Positions 16,733 to 24,796 of a DNA stretch of 64,000 nt are shown piece after piece; the stretch's first letter is position 1, and each line of letters opens with the position of its first letter. This DNA comes from Streptomyces alanosinicus (GTDB lineage: Bacteria > Actinomycetota > Actinomycetes > Streptomycetales > Streptomycetaceae). Under the pieces are notes generated by a model. The model was not told the origin of the DNA and searched no databases. It saw only the letters and a program-made list of their open reading frames with translations. The position numbers and the translations under genes were made by a program. The stretch covers positions 1 to 64,000 of the forward strand of contig NZ_BMVG01000019.1 in the NCBI RefSeq assembly GCF_014650595.1. Direction: 5' to 3'.

Positions 16733-17878
16733 GTGAGCACGCAATCCTTCGCCCCGCCTGCGTCAGTGTCGATCTGGGACGCGGCGCACGCCGCTGACGC
16801 TCGTCGGCCCCGCTCTCGCCAGAGGCAGTTGGGCGCCTCGGACACCATCTGCTCCCGCAGAGCCGGATACATCCTTCACGGCGTGGAGCGCACGCACAGC
16901 CCGGATATGCGTGCAGCCATCCTCGGCACCTACATCCACCAAGGTCTGCTCGAGGACGCACGTCGTGAGTACGGTTGGCTCGTCGAGCGCACTGTCACCG
17001 ATGAGGTGCTGCGCGGCCACATCGACATCGTCCAGCTCGACGCTGCGACCGCCGCGCGGCTTCCCAAGCGCCATCGGCCTGTTCAGCCCGCCGACGTCGT
17101 GACGGTGGAGGACGTCAAGACGAAGTCGGGTCGGATCTGGGACCGCGTCGTCCGCTACGGCCCGACGGCGGCCGAGATGCGGCAAGTCCTCTTGTACGCA
17201 GACCTGTTGCGCACCGTCGGCTTCGCCGACGTGCCTGGCCAGCGGTACCTGCACCGCCTCGGCCCGATCGACGTACAGCACATCCGCTTCAGGTTCGTGT
17301 GCCGCGACACCGGCGAAGAGCACGTGCAGGAGTTCGCCTTCGACCCGTGGCTGGCCACCGAGGCCCGCTGGTGGGTGGACCGCGTCCTGGAAGCTCCCAC
17401 GCCTGAGGATCTTCCGCGCGATCACGACGGCCCCGGTTTGAGCGTCATCTGCGATAACTGTGCGTTCCGCGGCACCTGCTGGCCTGGTGTGCCGCCGGGG
17501 ATGCCGGCCCAGACCATTCTCGTGCACGACGACGCCGACCGCGCCCAGGCGCTGGCGGACTATGTGCGCGGCCACGAGATGTATCGGGAGGGCAAGCGCC
17601 TGAAGGAGAAGGCGCGGGCAATGCTCGCCGACTCTCCGGAGGGCCGCTACGGCGACAACGAGCTCGGCTGGAGCGGCGGCAACCCCAAGCAGGAGGTGGA
17701 TGTCGCGGCGATGGTGGAGCAGTTCGAGGATGCCGATCTCGTCGTGCCGATGCTGCCTGATGCCGAGGCCATGGTCGAGGTCCTGCGTCGGGCCGGCATG
17801 ACGGTCCCGATGCGCAAGGCGGCTGGGCAGAGGACGCCCCGCTCCATCAAGGTCAGCCCAGCCCGCCCGACCGCCTGA
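16733..17878 (+). CDS. Cas4-like Fe-S PD-(D/E)XK exonuclease
   Basis: The 381-residue protein has the nuclease motifs H69 (TYIHQG), D98 (GHIDIV) and E126-x-x-K129 (VEDVKTK). A Cys pattern typical of the 4Fe-4S cluster of Cas4/AddB-type nucleases is present: C40 near the N-terminus and C240, C243, C249 (CDNCAFRGTC). The partner is the upstream Sak4-like ATPase, forming a phage-type recombination pair. There are no CRISPR repeats or other cas genes, so this is a phage exonuclease. The start GTG 16733 follows CTCTTGGAG (16718-16726). Confidence 0.78.
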   Translation: MSTQSFAPPASVSIWDAAHAADARRPRSRQRQLGASDTICSRRAGYILHGVERTHSPDMRAAILGTYIHQGLLEDARREYGWLVERTVTDEVLRGHIDIVQLDAATAARLPKRHRPVQPADVVTVEDVKTKSGRIWDRVVRYGPTAAEMRQVLLYADLLRTVGFADVPGQRYLHRLGPIDVQHIRFRFVCRDTGEEHVQEFAFDPWLATEARWWVDRVLEAPTPEDLPRDHDGPGLSVICDNCAFRGTCWPGVPPGMPAQTILVHDDADRAQALADYVRGHEMYREGKRLKEKARAMLADSPEGRYGDNELGWSGGNPKQEVDVAAMVEQFEDADLVVPMLPDAEAMVEVLRRAGMTVPMRKAAGQRTPRSIKVSPARPTA

Positions 17879-17892
17879 CGGCCCTTGTAAGA

Positions 17893-17915
17893 GCCCCGCG
17901 CCCTTTACGCGGGGC
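17893..17915 (+). terminator. Hairpin after nuclease gene
   Basis: GCCCCGCG (17893-17900) and CGCGGGGC (17908-17915) form an 8-bp stem with a 7-nt loop, 15 bp after the nuclease stop. It is a probable terminator without a strong U-run. Confidence 0.6.
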
Positions 17916-17969
17916 CTGGACCTCTGCTGTTGATCACTAACTCTTCTGCACCGCCCTGGAGGCTCTTCC

Positions 17970-18818
17970 GTGACGATCCTGCGCCGCCACCTCAGCACTG
18001 GCTTCACTGTGCTGCCGACGGCCACCATCGAAGACTCACGGCTGTCGTTCCGGGCACGGGGCATTCTTGCGTTCTTGCTGGCGAAGCCGGACAACTGGAA
18101 GGTCCGCTCAGAGTCGATCGCCGCAGCGGGGCAGGAAGGTCGGGACGCTGTACGCAAGGCCCTGCGGGAGCTGCGGACGTACGGCTACTACCGGGTGGTG
18201 ACTGAGCGGCTGGACGACGGGACGCTGGTGCGGGTTACCGAAGTGCATGACACAGCGCAGGAGTGGGCGTCCGAGGAGTACAGCCGACAGGTGGGTCGGC
18301 GGGTTGCACGCAGGCTGCAGCGAGACATGAAAGAGGCCCCCGCCGACGCGGGCGAGGAAGACGAGCAGGCCGAGGACGGGTTTTCAGGCGTCGGTGAACC
18401 AGGCGTCGGTGAACCAGCCGCCGGTTCTTCAGGCTTTCTAGTTAGTAACCAGAACCAATACACAGAGAAGAACCCCCCTACCCCCACAGCTGGCGCTGCG
18501 GGGGAGCCTGACGATGCCGCGGTTGAAGAGGGCAAGCCGCCGTCGTGTCCAAGGCATCTGGATGGGCTGGGGCGTTCGTGTCGTGGCTGTGGGACGAGTC
18601 CGCGGCAGATGAGGGAGCGCGAGGAACGGGCAGAGAAGGAGCGGTTCAAGTCCCGTGAGCGGGAGGCGAATGAGCGGGTGCTGGCGCAGGTGCAGCGCAA
18701 GCCTGGGGTGGAGGGGCTGTCCGAGGTGGCTCAGCAGCAGCTCGCGCAGATGAGGGAGGTGAGGCGGGCGGCTGCTGTGCGGGGCGAGGGGGTAGAGTCA
18801 CCCCGGCAAATAGGTTGA
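17970..18818 (+). CDS. Winged-helix protein, phage replication-initiator type
   Basis: The 282-residue protein has an N-terminal wHTH (about 1-90; SRLSFRARGILAFLLAKPDN, RKALRELRTYGYYRV), like the N-terminus of phage and plasmid replication proteins. A disordered acidic linker holds a duplicated GVGEP, then an Asn/Gln patch with much lower GC (about 18440-18470), a CxxHxxxxxxxCxxC-like group (CPRHLDGLGRSCRGCG) and a basic coiled-coil tail. CTGGAGG precedes GTG 17970. Origin binding is inferred only. Confidence 0.6.
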   Translation: MTILRRHLSTGFTVLPTATIEDSRLSFRARGILAFLLAKPDNWKVRSESIAAAGQEGRDAVRKALRELRTYGYYRVVTERLDDGTLVRVTEVHDTAQEWASEEYSRQVGRRVARRLQRDMKEAPADAGEEDEQAEDGFSGVGEPGVGEPAAGSSGFLVSNQNQYTEKNPPTPTAGAAGEPDDAAVEEGKPPSCPRHLDGLGRSCRGCGTSPRQMREREERAEKERFKSREREANERVLAQVQRKPGVEGLSEVAQQQLAQMREVRRAAAVRGEGVESPRQIG

Positions 18819-18854
18819 TGTAAAACTGAGCCTCCGAGTGGCGGCTCGATCGAC

Positions 18855-18882
18855 TTGCCGCCCCCATCAGACAGAGTAGAAT
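18855..18882 (+). promoter_or_regulatory. Recurrent promoter, copy 2
   Basis: TTGCCG, a 16-bp spacer and TAGAAT, followed by TAAT. It is the most diverged -35 of the six copies. The leader holds a CAGG-AGGGG-CCTG hairpin (18895-18907) before the CTCTTGGAG start signal of the 114-residue protein gene. Confidence 0.65.
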
Positions 18883-18929
18883 TAATCATATGGACAGGAG
18901 GGGCCTGCTGACCACCTCTTGGAGGCATT

Positions 18930-19274
18930 GTGATTGCAGCATCGATCACCGGCGGAATGGCCGAGATCGCCGAAATGGATCCCACTTGGGCACCGATCAG
19001 GCTCGGCGCACTGAAGGTCACCAGTGCCGGCGACAAGGTGACGGCGTGGGGTCGTCGCGACGACGGCCTGACAGTGAGGGCTCAACACCTCCAGGGTGAG
19101 GACTGGGTCGCGGTCTCACTGACACCGAGGGAAGTTGGGCGGCCTGTGAGGACAGGGCTACTGATGCGGGAAGTCCCCGACTATGCGCGAGTGCGACTGA
19201 ACGACCTGGTGCGCCAGCTCCAGGGCAGGCTCGGGGAGCAGTTCGACGAATCCCTGATGGTACGACAGGGCTGA
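18930..19274 (+). CDS. Hypothetical protein
   Basis: The 114-residue protein begins at GTG 18930 after CTCTTGGAG (18916-18924). No known domain is seen; the sequence has WAPIRLGALKVTSAGDKVTA and a C-terminal helical part (RVRLNDLVRQLQGRLGEQF). It is the first gene behind promoter copy 2. Confidence 0.55.
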   Translation: MIAASITGGMAEIAEMDPTWAPIRLGALKVTSAGDKVTAWGRRDDGLTVRAQHLQGEDWVAVSLTPREVGRPVRTGLLMREVPDYARVRLNDLVRQLQGRLGEQFDESLMVRQG

Positions 19275-19343
19275 CCTCTCGATGGTTGCGCATCGCGAAA
19301 AATAGGCTGATGTAGAACACCAGCAGGATTGGATCGGATACTC

Positions 19344-19751
19344 ATGCTTGATGTCGCCGCCGAGGTGGCCACCATCCGTGCCGCCTACGGGCCGGACGAA
19401 CGGCGCGTGCTCGCCGCGTACGGCGACGTCCACGCTGCCCTTGAGGCGGCGGGGCTGCGTCCCTACGTGGAGACGCGCGGCGGGCTGGCGGTCTGTGCTT
19501 ACGCCGAAGACGGAACGCTGCTCGTTCTCGCCTGCGAGGACGCCCTGCCGCTGAATCGCGACGCGCTGACGGGCTGGCATCTCAGCCATGTTCCCGAGGA
19601 TGAGCCAGGCGCCGCGTGGCGGTGCGTTGTCTACGACTCCGTGCCTGCGGACCCCGGTAGTGGTGAGGTCGGCGACCTGCGCCTGCTGCCCCTGGTCGAC
19701 GCTGCGAAGGCACACCTGGCCACATGCTCGCGCACTGCGAGGGCCGCATGA
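19344..19751 (+). CDS. Hypothetical protein
   Basis: The 135-residue acidic protein (MLDVAAEVATIRAAYG, ACEDALPLNRDALTGWHLSH) has no recognised fold. The start at ATG 19344 is likely but the ribosome site is weak. Its stop overlaps the next ATG (ATGA), so the two are translationally coupled. Confidence 0.5.
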   Translation: MLDVAAEVATIRAAYGPDERRVLAAYGDVHAALEAAGLRPYVETRGGLAVCAYAEDGTLLVLACEDALPLNRDALTGWHLSHVPEDEPGAAWRCVVYDSVPADPGSGEVGDLRLLPLVDAAKAHLATCSRTARAA

Positions 19752-20266
19752 AGCTGACCGACGACGACGTCCAGATGGCCGTGCGCGACTTCTTCACACC
19801 CGCCCGGCTCTTGGAGTTCATCGACCTGCCTGATCCCCTCGCCCGCATCCGGTGGGGCGAGAAGCAGTTCGATGAGAGTGGGCACAGGCATAGCGTTCGG
19901 CGCCTTGAAGGAGAGCCGGACGCCGGCTGCGTGACGCGCTGGTCGGTCACGCCCGGCGGGTTCCGCTACGAAGTCGATGCTCCTGGTGGAATGCGGTCCG
20001 GTTTCGTGTACTGGCATGACGTCTACCAGGTGGTGAATTTCCATCTCACCCCGGTGCGTTACGGCACATTGCGTGCCGCCGTCGAGGCTGTGGCTGCACA
20101 CGACGCCGCGTACCTGCCGGGCCCGGTGCCGTTCAGCACGCCCGAGGCGTGGGCGGCGTACTTCCATCGTCCCTGGGCGCGGCGGGCCAGTGAGCTCGCG
20201 CTCAAGGCCGCTGCCGCGCTGGATGCCATCTGTCCGGCCGTCAAGGCCCAGCCCTCTTTGTTCTGA
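19748..20266 (+). CDS. Hypothetical protein
   Basis: The 172-residue protein begins at the overlapping ATG 19748 (MKLTDDDVQMAVRDFFTPARL). The middle has beta-like sequence (GCVTRWSVTPGGFRYEVDAPGG) and the C-terminus is Ala-rich and helical. It is probably a partner of the preceding gene product. No family is recognised. Confidence 0.5.
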   Translation: MKLTDDDVQMAVRDFFTPARLLEFIDLPDPLARIRWGEKQFDESGHRHSVRRLEGEPDAGCVTRWSVTPGGFRYEVDAPGGMRSGFVYWHDVYQVVNFHLTPVRYGTLRAAVEAVAAHDAAYLPGPVPFSTPEAWAAYFHRPWARRASELALKAAAALDAICPAVKAQPSLF

Positions 20267-20296
20267 TTCCACGCGACCGCGAGAAAGCTCCGATCT

Positions 20297-20761
20297 GTGA
20301 TCACCTCCACTTCTTCCGCAGCCTGGACCAGCGCCGCTCCGTGCGCCGGCGTCGACGGGTACGTGCCCAGTGAGGAGCTGATGCGCTCCAAGCCTCGCGA
20401 AGTACTGGAGGAGTGCGTGCCGCTGCTGGAGGGTTGCGTTGAGCTCTGCCCGTTCGTACTGCGGTGCTACGAGCGGGTGCGACCGGAGGCAAGCCGGTTC
20501 GACGGGGTGTGCGCGGGCCGCATGTGGGTCAACGGGAAGGTGGTCGCAACCGCCGAGGGCGCGCCGGTGCTGCCGAAACTCTTGTCGCAGGCGGGTACGT
20601 GCGGGACGAGCAGTGGGGTGAAGGCGCATCGGCGGCTTGGGGAGCCGTTGTGCGGGGAGTGCCGGGTTACCGCTCAGCGGGCCGGGGTGCGGCGGGCGGG
20701 TGCGGCGAGCATCCGCAAGCGGGCCTCGCGCAGTGACCGCCGGACTCGCGTCGCATCGTGA
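20297..20761 (+). CDS. WhiB-like protein with atypical cysteine spacing
   Basis: The 154-residue protein starts APCAGVDGYVP, like the first cysteine region of WhiB factors, then C47-x3-C51-x5-C57 (GCVELCPFVLRC) and GVCAGRMW in place of the usual G-[VI]-W-G-G turn. Canonical WhiB proteins have C-x2-C-x5-C, so the cluster spacing is unusual. C40 is an extra candidate ligand. A second small motif, GTCGTSSGVKAHRRLGEPLC, occurs in many streptomycete element proteins. The basic tail suits DNA binding. It may be a phage-type antagonist or homologue of host Wbl regulators. Confidence 0.55.
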   Translation: MITSTSSAAWTSAAPCAGVDGYVPSEELMRSKPREVLEECVPLLEGCVELCPFVLRCYERVRPEASRFDGVCAGRMWVNGKVVATAEGAPVLPKLLSQAGTCGTSSGVKAHRRLGEPLCGECRVTAQRAGVRRAGAASIRKRASRSDRRTRVAS

Positions 20762-20811
20762 ATCGACGCATCAGCAGGCAGCTTCCGAGGCTCTGACCTG
20801 CATAAACGCGA

Positions 20812-20839
20812 TTGACACCCCCTCCATGCATAGTAGAAT
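20812..20839 (+). promoter_or_regulatory. Recurrent promoter, copy 3
   Basis: TTGACA, a 16-bp spacer, TAGAAT and TAAC; this is the closest copy to the sigma-70 consensus. A perfect 8-bp leader hairpin, GTTGGGAG/CTCCCAAC (20848-20869), begins about 9 bases after the -10 element. Confidence 0.8.
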
Positions 20840-20905
20840 TAACTTCAGTTGGGAGAGGGTCCTCCCAACCACCGCTTGGAAGTACGAGATGAGGAACTAC
20901 CCCCC

Positions 20906-21253
20906 ATGCACACGATGACGCCGGATCCACTCGCCGTTCTTCAGGTCGCCGCCGACCACAGCATCTCCGAGGAGCAGGCCGCAACCGCCATCGAATGGGC
21001 AGCCCACATGACCGTGCACGCATGGGAGAGCTACGCGGACACGCTGGGCCTGGCCAAGCACGACGGCGATGCAATGGAGGCATGGTTCCGCTCCCTCCCC
21101 CCGGGCGCCCAGAACGCCGTCCTGGACGACGCGGTCACCGTAGTGGTCGGTGCCGACAACGTGCTCGCCGAGATCTACCGCAAGCAGGACGCCAAGCAAG
21201 CCAGCCACAGGCGCGTCATGCGCACCAACCGGCCGCGCGTACACATCCGCTGA
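20906..21253 (+). CDS. Hypothetical protein
   Basis: The 115-residue, mostly helical acidic protein (DHSISEEQAATAIEWAAHMT, LDDAVTVVVGADNVLAEI) has a basic C-terminus. ATG 20906 follows GAGGA at about ten bases; ATG 20915 is an alternative. It stands alone between promoter copy 3 and a strong hairpin. Confidence 0.5.
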   Translation: MHTMTPDPLAVLQVAADHSISEEQAATAIEWAAHMTVHAWESYADTLGLAKHDGDAMEAWFRSLPPGAQNAVLDDAVTVVVGADNVLAEIYRKQDAKQASHRRVMRTNRPRVHIR

Positions 21254-21269
21254 CACCCACGCGATCACC

Positions 21270-21294
21270 GGCCCGCCTCGAAGCGAGGCGGGCC
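21270..21294 (+). terminator. Perfect 11-bp hairpin terminator
   Basis: GGCCCGCCTCG-AAG-CGAGGCGGGCC lies 16 bp after the preceding stop. It probably ends the promoter-3 transcript. Confidence 0.7.
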
Positions 21295-21444
21295 GCCTGC
21301 TGCCGTCACTACCGGCGCAGGAGAGGACGGCTGGCTGCTCTTCCGCCTGCCCGCGCACTGACCGACAGCCCCGGGACCGCACCGTAATGCAGCCCCGACC
21401 GACACACGCGTGTACCTCTGGAATCCCGAAAGACGATCAACACC

Positions 21445-21750
21445 GTGCTCGACAAGCACCTGCCACTGGACGCCGCCGCCGACATCATCGGTGAACTCGG
21501 CTTGAACGGCGGACAGATCAGACACACCAACAAGACCATGCAGCGCATCGTCCGCAACGCCTGGAACCGGCTCCCCGCAGCACGACGGCCGTCCACCTTC
21601 GATGAGTTCGCCGACACTGTTCCGGCCCACCACTGGGCGCTGATGTTCGAGGTGTGCGCACTCAGCGGACTGGGTCGCACCAACGAAGCATGCGCACTGA
21701 TCAGCACAGCCCGTCGCCTTCGAACCATCCACAGCGACTGCGCCCGGTGA
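21445..21750 (+). CDS. Hypothetical protein
   Basis: The 101-residue protein starts at GTG 21445 (MLDKHLPLDAAADIIGELGL). It is helical and has no recognised domain. Its stop overlaps the next GTG (GTGA), so it is coupled to the following gene. Confidence 0.45.
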   Translation: MLDKHLPLDAAADIIGELGLNGGQIRHTNKTMQRIVRNAWNRLPAARRPSTFDEFADTVPAHHWALMFEVCALSGLGRTNEACALISTARRLRTIHSDCAR

Positions 21751-22451
21751 CCGGGCAGATCAAGACCCGGCACCCTCTGCCGAACGGCACCCGCGTCACC
21801 CACATCAACCAGGAGTGGGCCCGCCGCCTGCCAGGCGGCACCGCCACCATCCTCGACCGCCAAGGCCCTTGGCCGGACGGCTCATGGGAGTACCTGGTGC
21901 GCACGACCGGTGACTTCTCGCGCCAGCCGAGCCCCGACAACCCCGAGTCCCGTACGACGTGGTGGCCGTCCTACGCCACCACTCCCGCAACAACGAATCG
22001 GATACCCATGAACGACCGCACACCCGCCACAGACAGCACCGAGCAGGAGGCCCGCTCGCTCCACGAGTTCCTCACCCACGGCCTGACAACCTTCGGAGGA
22101 GACGCCCAGCAGGCCCGCATCACCTACGGATTCTCGTCGCTCTGGGCTTTCAGCAGCCCGGAGGTACGCCGGTACCTGCTGCTGCTCGTGGCCTGGGAAG
22201 CGCGCGACACTGCCGCGAACGACAACCAGTACCCGTCGACCGCTGGCCAGTATGCGCAGGCGTTCACCCAGTACGCCGCAGAGTGGGCCCGGCAGAATCC
22301 CGGCAGTACAGCAGATGCTTTCTGCACGGGCCAGCACTCGGCGTACATCGCCGCTGGTTCCCTCGCTTTTGACCGGGACGACCTCGAGGTGTCCCTTGAG
22401 ACCGCGCTCCTGCTGTCAGCTCGTGCGCCCCAGACGGGGGCCGGGCAGTGA
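21747..22451 (+). CDS. Hypothetical protein, possibly two modules fused
   Basis: The 234-residue reading begins at the GTG overlapping the previous stop. Residues 1-87 resemble a small stand-alone element protein (LPNGTRVTHINQEWARRLPG, DGSWEYLVRTTGDFSRQP, TTWWPSYATTP). From MNDRTPATD at 22009 a helical second part follows (LTHGLTTFGGDAQQARITYG). Either this is a fusion or a second start at 22009 is used. It ends by overlapping the next GTG. Confidence 0.5.
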   Translation: MTGQIKTRHPLPNGTRVTHINQEWARRLPGGTATILDRQGPWPDGSWEYLVRTTGDFSRQPSPDNPESRTTWWPSYATTPATTNRIPMNDRTPATDSTEQEARSLHEFLTHGLTTFGGDAQQARITYGFSSLWAFSSPEVRRYLLLLVAWEARDTAANDNQYPSTAGQYAQAFTQYAAEWARQNPGSTADAFCTGQHSAYIAAGSLAFDRDDLEVSLETALLLSARAPQTGAGQ

Positions 22452-22726
22452 AGACGGGCGACCGCGTATGGCTGCGCGGCAACCCTGGGCGTCACCTGTC
22501 CGACGCTCGCGGTGACGCCATCGCCTTTCTTGTCATCGCGATCGAGACCCTGCCCGGCCATGGCACCTGGTACCAGCTGCACACCGCGCACCCTGCCGCG
22601 CAGGAGATCTTCGGCGGCTGGCACACCGGCCTGACTCTCACCCGCATACCCCTGACTGACAGGTCTTCGGGCGCCGCAGCGCCGAGGGGGGTGAACGCCG
22701 AACTCGCGGCTGCCGCACCCCCGTAA
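22448..22726 (+). CDS. Small hypothetical protein
   Basis: The 92-residue protein begins at a GTG in a GTGA overlap (MKTGDRVWLRGNPGRHLSD). The short beta-like start (KTGDRVWL, TWYQLHTAHP) suggests a small SH3-like barrel, but this is only an impression. Confidence 0.45.
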   Translation: MKTGDRVWLRGNPGRHLSDARGDAIAFLVIAIETLPGHGTWYQLHTAHPAAQEIFGGWHTGLTLTRIPLTDRSSGAAAPRGVNAELAAAAPP

Positions 22727-22752
22727 CTCCGATCTGACCTGGGCATTCGCAC

Positions 22753-22780
22753 TCGACCCCACCCCTACCCATAGTAGAAT
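22753..22780 (+). promoter_or_regulatory. Recurrent promoter, copy 4
   Basis: TCGACC, a 16-bp spacer and TAGAAT. The leader holds a long hairpin, GAGGGGGGTTGAAG against CTTCACCCCCCTC with one bulge (22793-22829), before the 116-residue protein gene at 22902. Confidence 0.7.
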
Positions 22781-22901
22781 AGTTATTACGAGGAGGGGGG
22801 TTGAAGCTGGGCTCCACTTCACCCCCCTCGCCACACCCCAGCGCCCGAACCCGCAGAGGTCCACGAACTGCTCGGCGCTGCGCTTCTTCAGAAAGCACTC
22901 C

Positions 22902-23252
22902 ATGCCATACGACACCAGCCTTGTCCCCGCACGTCTGCTCACACTCGCCACCGATACCGCGACCGCGCTCGGCCCCGAATGGTCTGTGACCGGCCTGCTG
23001 AGCACCGCGATCCTTGTCCATCCCTTCGGCCTGCGCATTCAACTGCGCCTGCACGCAGACGGCTTGCGCATCAGCGCCCTCACCGCCATGAGCAGCACCC
23101 CTGGCAACCCTGACGAGATCAGGGCGACGGCGCCGATCACGGAGGCGACGGGTCACAAGGCAGCGGAACTGATCCATACTCGGGTGCTGCCGCCCCTCGG
23201 CCAGCGCGACGCCCACGCGGCGCTGCGGCTGTTGAGCCTGCCCCCTGCGTAG
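22902..23252 (+). CDS. Hypothetical protein
   Basis: The 116-residue protein (MPYDTSLVPARLLTLATDTA, ALGPEWSVTGLLSTAILVH) has alternating strands and helices and no recognised family. It is the first gene behind promoter copy 4. Confidence 0.5.
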   Translation: MPYDTSLVPARLLTLATDTATALGPEWSVTGLLSTAILVHPFGLRIQLRLHADGLRISALTAMSSTPGNPDEIRATAPITEATGHKAAELIHTRVLPPLGQRDAHAALRLLSLPPA

Positions 23253-23370
23253 CGCCGGCATACCGGCCGTCGCCCAAGCTCAGCGGGATTCCGCCAGCAT
23301 CGTCCTGAAGAACAGCGACGACGGCGTCCCCGTCATCAGTGTTCACATCCTTGCCCCCTACGACGGCACG

Positions 23371-23694
23371 GTGGCGCTCTTGCTGGACCAGCTCCCTGTC
23401 AGCTGGGCCATCCGCTGCGCCCGGGCGGCTCTGCCCGAGCCGTCCGCCGCCCCCGAGCACGCCACGGCGGCGGACTTCGATCCCCCAGTGCATGCCGTGC
23501 TCGACGCGCTCCCTGTGCTGCGCGCCGCGCCGTCGCTGGCCGGGCCCCGATTCACGATTCTGTGCGCCCCTGACCAGCAGGTCACGGTTCGCCACGACGC
23601 TAACGCCGCAGATCCCACCGCACCGATGGCTCTGTTTCTGCCGACGGCCCCGATCGCCACGGCTTACGCCGTGCTGCGCGCGTACACCGCATGA
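23371..23694 (+). CDS. Hypothetical protein, start uncertain
   Basis: The 107-residue reading from GTG 23371 contains LDQLPVSWAIRCARAALPEP and FTILCAPDQQVTVRHDA. Protein-like sequence in the same frame extends upstream to about 23260 (SIVLKNSDDGVPVISVHILA) without a standard start codon. The true gene therefore either uses a rare start or has lost its 5' end. Confidence 0.4.
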   Translation: MALLLDQLPVSWAIRCARAALPEPSAAPEHATAADFDPPVHAVLDALPVLRAAPSLAGPRFTILCAPDQQVTVRHDANAADPTAPMALFLPTAPIATAYAVLRAYTA

Positions 23695-23719
23695 CCGCCA
23701 CCTATGGATCAAGGAAAAC

Positions 23720-24241
23720 ATGACTTACGAAGCACCCCGAATAGCCCCTCGCAACTGGCGCACTGAACAGGATCTTGGCGCCTATCTCGCCGGGCTGAGG
23801 CCTTCGGCCCGCAATGTCACCTCGGCCGCCCTCGCTGTCGCCCGTATCGACGAGCTCGGCTGGGCGCCGCTGGGCGGCTATCCGGGCAGCGACGTGCTGT
23901 GGCCGGTCGCCTGCCTGATGTGCGGCTGGTCCGGCACCCGCTTCTACAGCCACCTGCGCAGGGCACGCCCGGCCATGCGGCACCGCGGCTGCCTGCCGCA
24001 GAGCGAGCATCCGAGCCTTCTTTCGGCGCTATCCGCGTACGCGGCAGACACCTGCCGGTGCCGACGGGGGCACCCCACCACCGTTCATGAAGTGGCGGAC
24101 GTCCTTGTCGCCCTTCAACGCGCCGTACGCGAGGACGACCACGGCCAAGTCGTCGCTCATGTCCGTGCGCTCACCGGTCCATGCCCGGCCACTGCAGCCC
24201 GCGCCCAGGCCGTGCGAGCCCTCCACAAACCCCCGAAGTAG
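23720..24241 (+). CDS. Zinc-knuckle hypothetical protein
   Basis: The 173-residue protein starts at ATG 23720 after AAGGA. It carries CLMCGWSGTRFYSHLRRAR, a zinc-knuckle-like pair, and later HRGCLPQ and DTCRCRRGH, which could complete a metal site. Such proteins are common in streptomycete elements and often unannotated. Confidence 0.5.
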   Translation: MTYEAPRIAPRNWRTEQDLGAYLAGLRPSARNVTSAALAVARIDELGWAPLGGYPGSDVLWPVACLMCGWSGTRFYSHLRRARPAMRHRGCLPQSEHPSLLSALSAYAADTCRCRRGHPTTVHEVADVLVALQRAVREDDHGQVVAHVRALTGPCPATAARAQAVRALHKPPK

Positions 24242-24267
24242 CCGCCATCAAAAAGGAGTTGGTTTCC

Positions 24268-24738
24268 ATGAACGAGTACGAGCGCGGCGATCGTGTTGCC
24301 GTCCTCTACCTGTCGAAGACGAACGGAACCTGTCTGGCGTACAACCGCACCGTCATCGACGTCGAACCGCACGAAAAGCACGGTCAGCGCATCTGGGTCA
24401 ACATGCCGGCCGATGCCGCGAGCGGCAGTCCGCACGACTTTTTCGCCAACGACCACGAGGGCATCTGGCCCATGGAGGACGAGCCGATCGAAGAGCAGCT
24501 GCCGGTGCGGCTGGCCGCGAACCTGGACTGGTACATCGAGGCTGCCGCACCCAGCTCCAGCCGCCTCACGTGGCCTTCTGGCCGAGGGCATCTGCCGGTC
24601 CGGGTCTCGTTCACAGAGAAGGCCCGCGCCCTGCACGCCCGCATGGCCTGGCTCTACATGGACCAGTTGCGCGTCGCCGATCCGCGGGCCTTCGAGGAGT
24701 GGGTGGCCCGGTATAAGCCGCTCTCCGCTTCCCAGTAG
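24268..24738 (+). CDS. Hypothetical protein
   Basis: The 156-residue protein has AAGGAG nine to twelve bases before ATG 24268. The N-terminal half looks like a small beta-barrel (ERGDRVAVLYLSKTNGT, GQRIWVNMPAD) and the C-terminal half is helical (EKARALHARMAWLYMDQLRV). No family is recognised. Confidence 0.5.
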   Translation: MNEYERGDRVAVLYLSKTNGTCLAYNRTVIDVEPHEKHGQRIWVNMPADAASGSPHDFFANDHEGIWPMEDEPIEEQLPVRLAANLDWYIEAAAPSSSRLTWPSGRGHLPVRVSFTEKARALHARMAWLYMDQLRVADPRAFEEWVARYKPLSASQ

Positions 24739-24796
24739 GTGCAGCCCGTGCACCGGCCAGCCAGAACAGCACAACCAGCAAGGAGAACAGAGGCAC

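Noticed and set aside
16733..17878. cas4 as part of a CRISPR locus
   Set aside because: No repeats, Cas1 or Cas2 are present; the partner is a phage Sak4-like ATPase.
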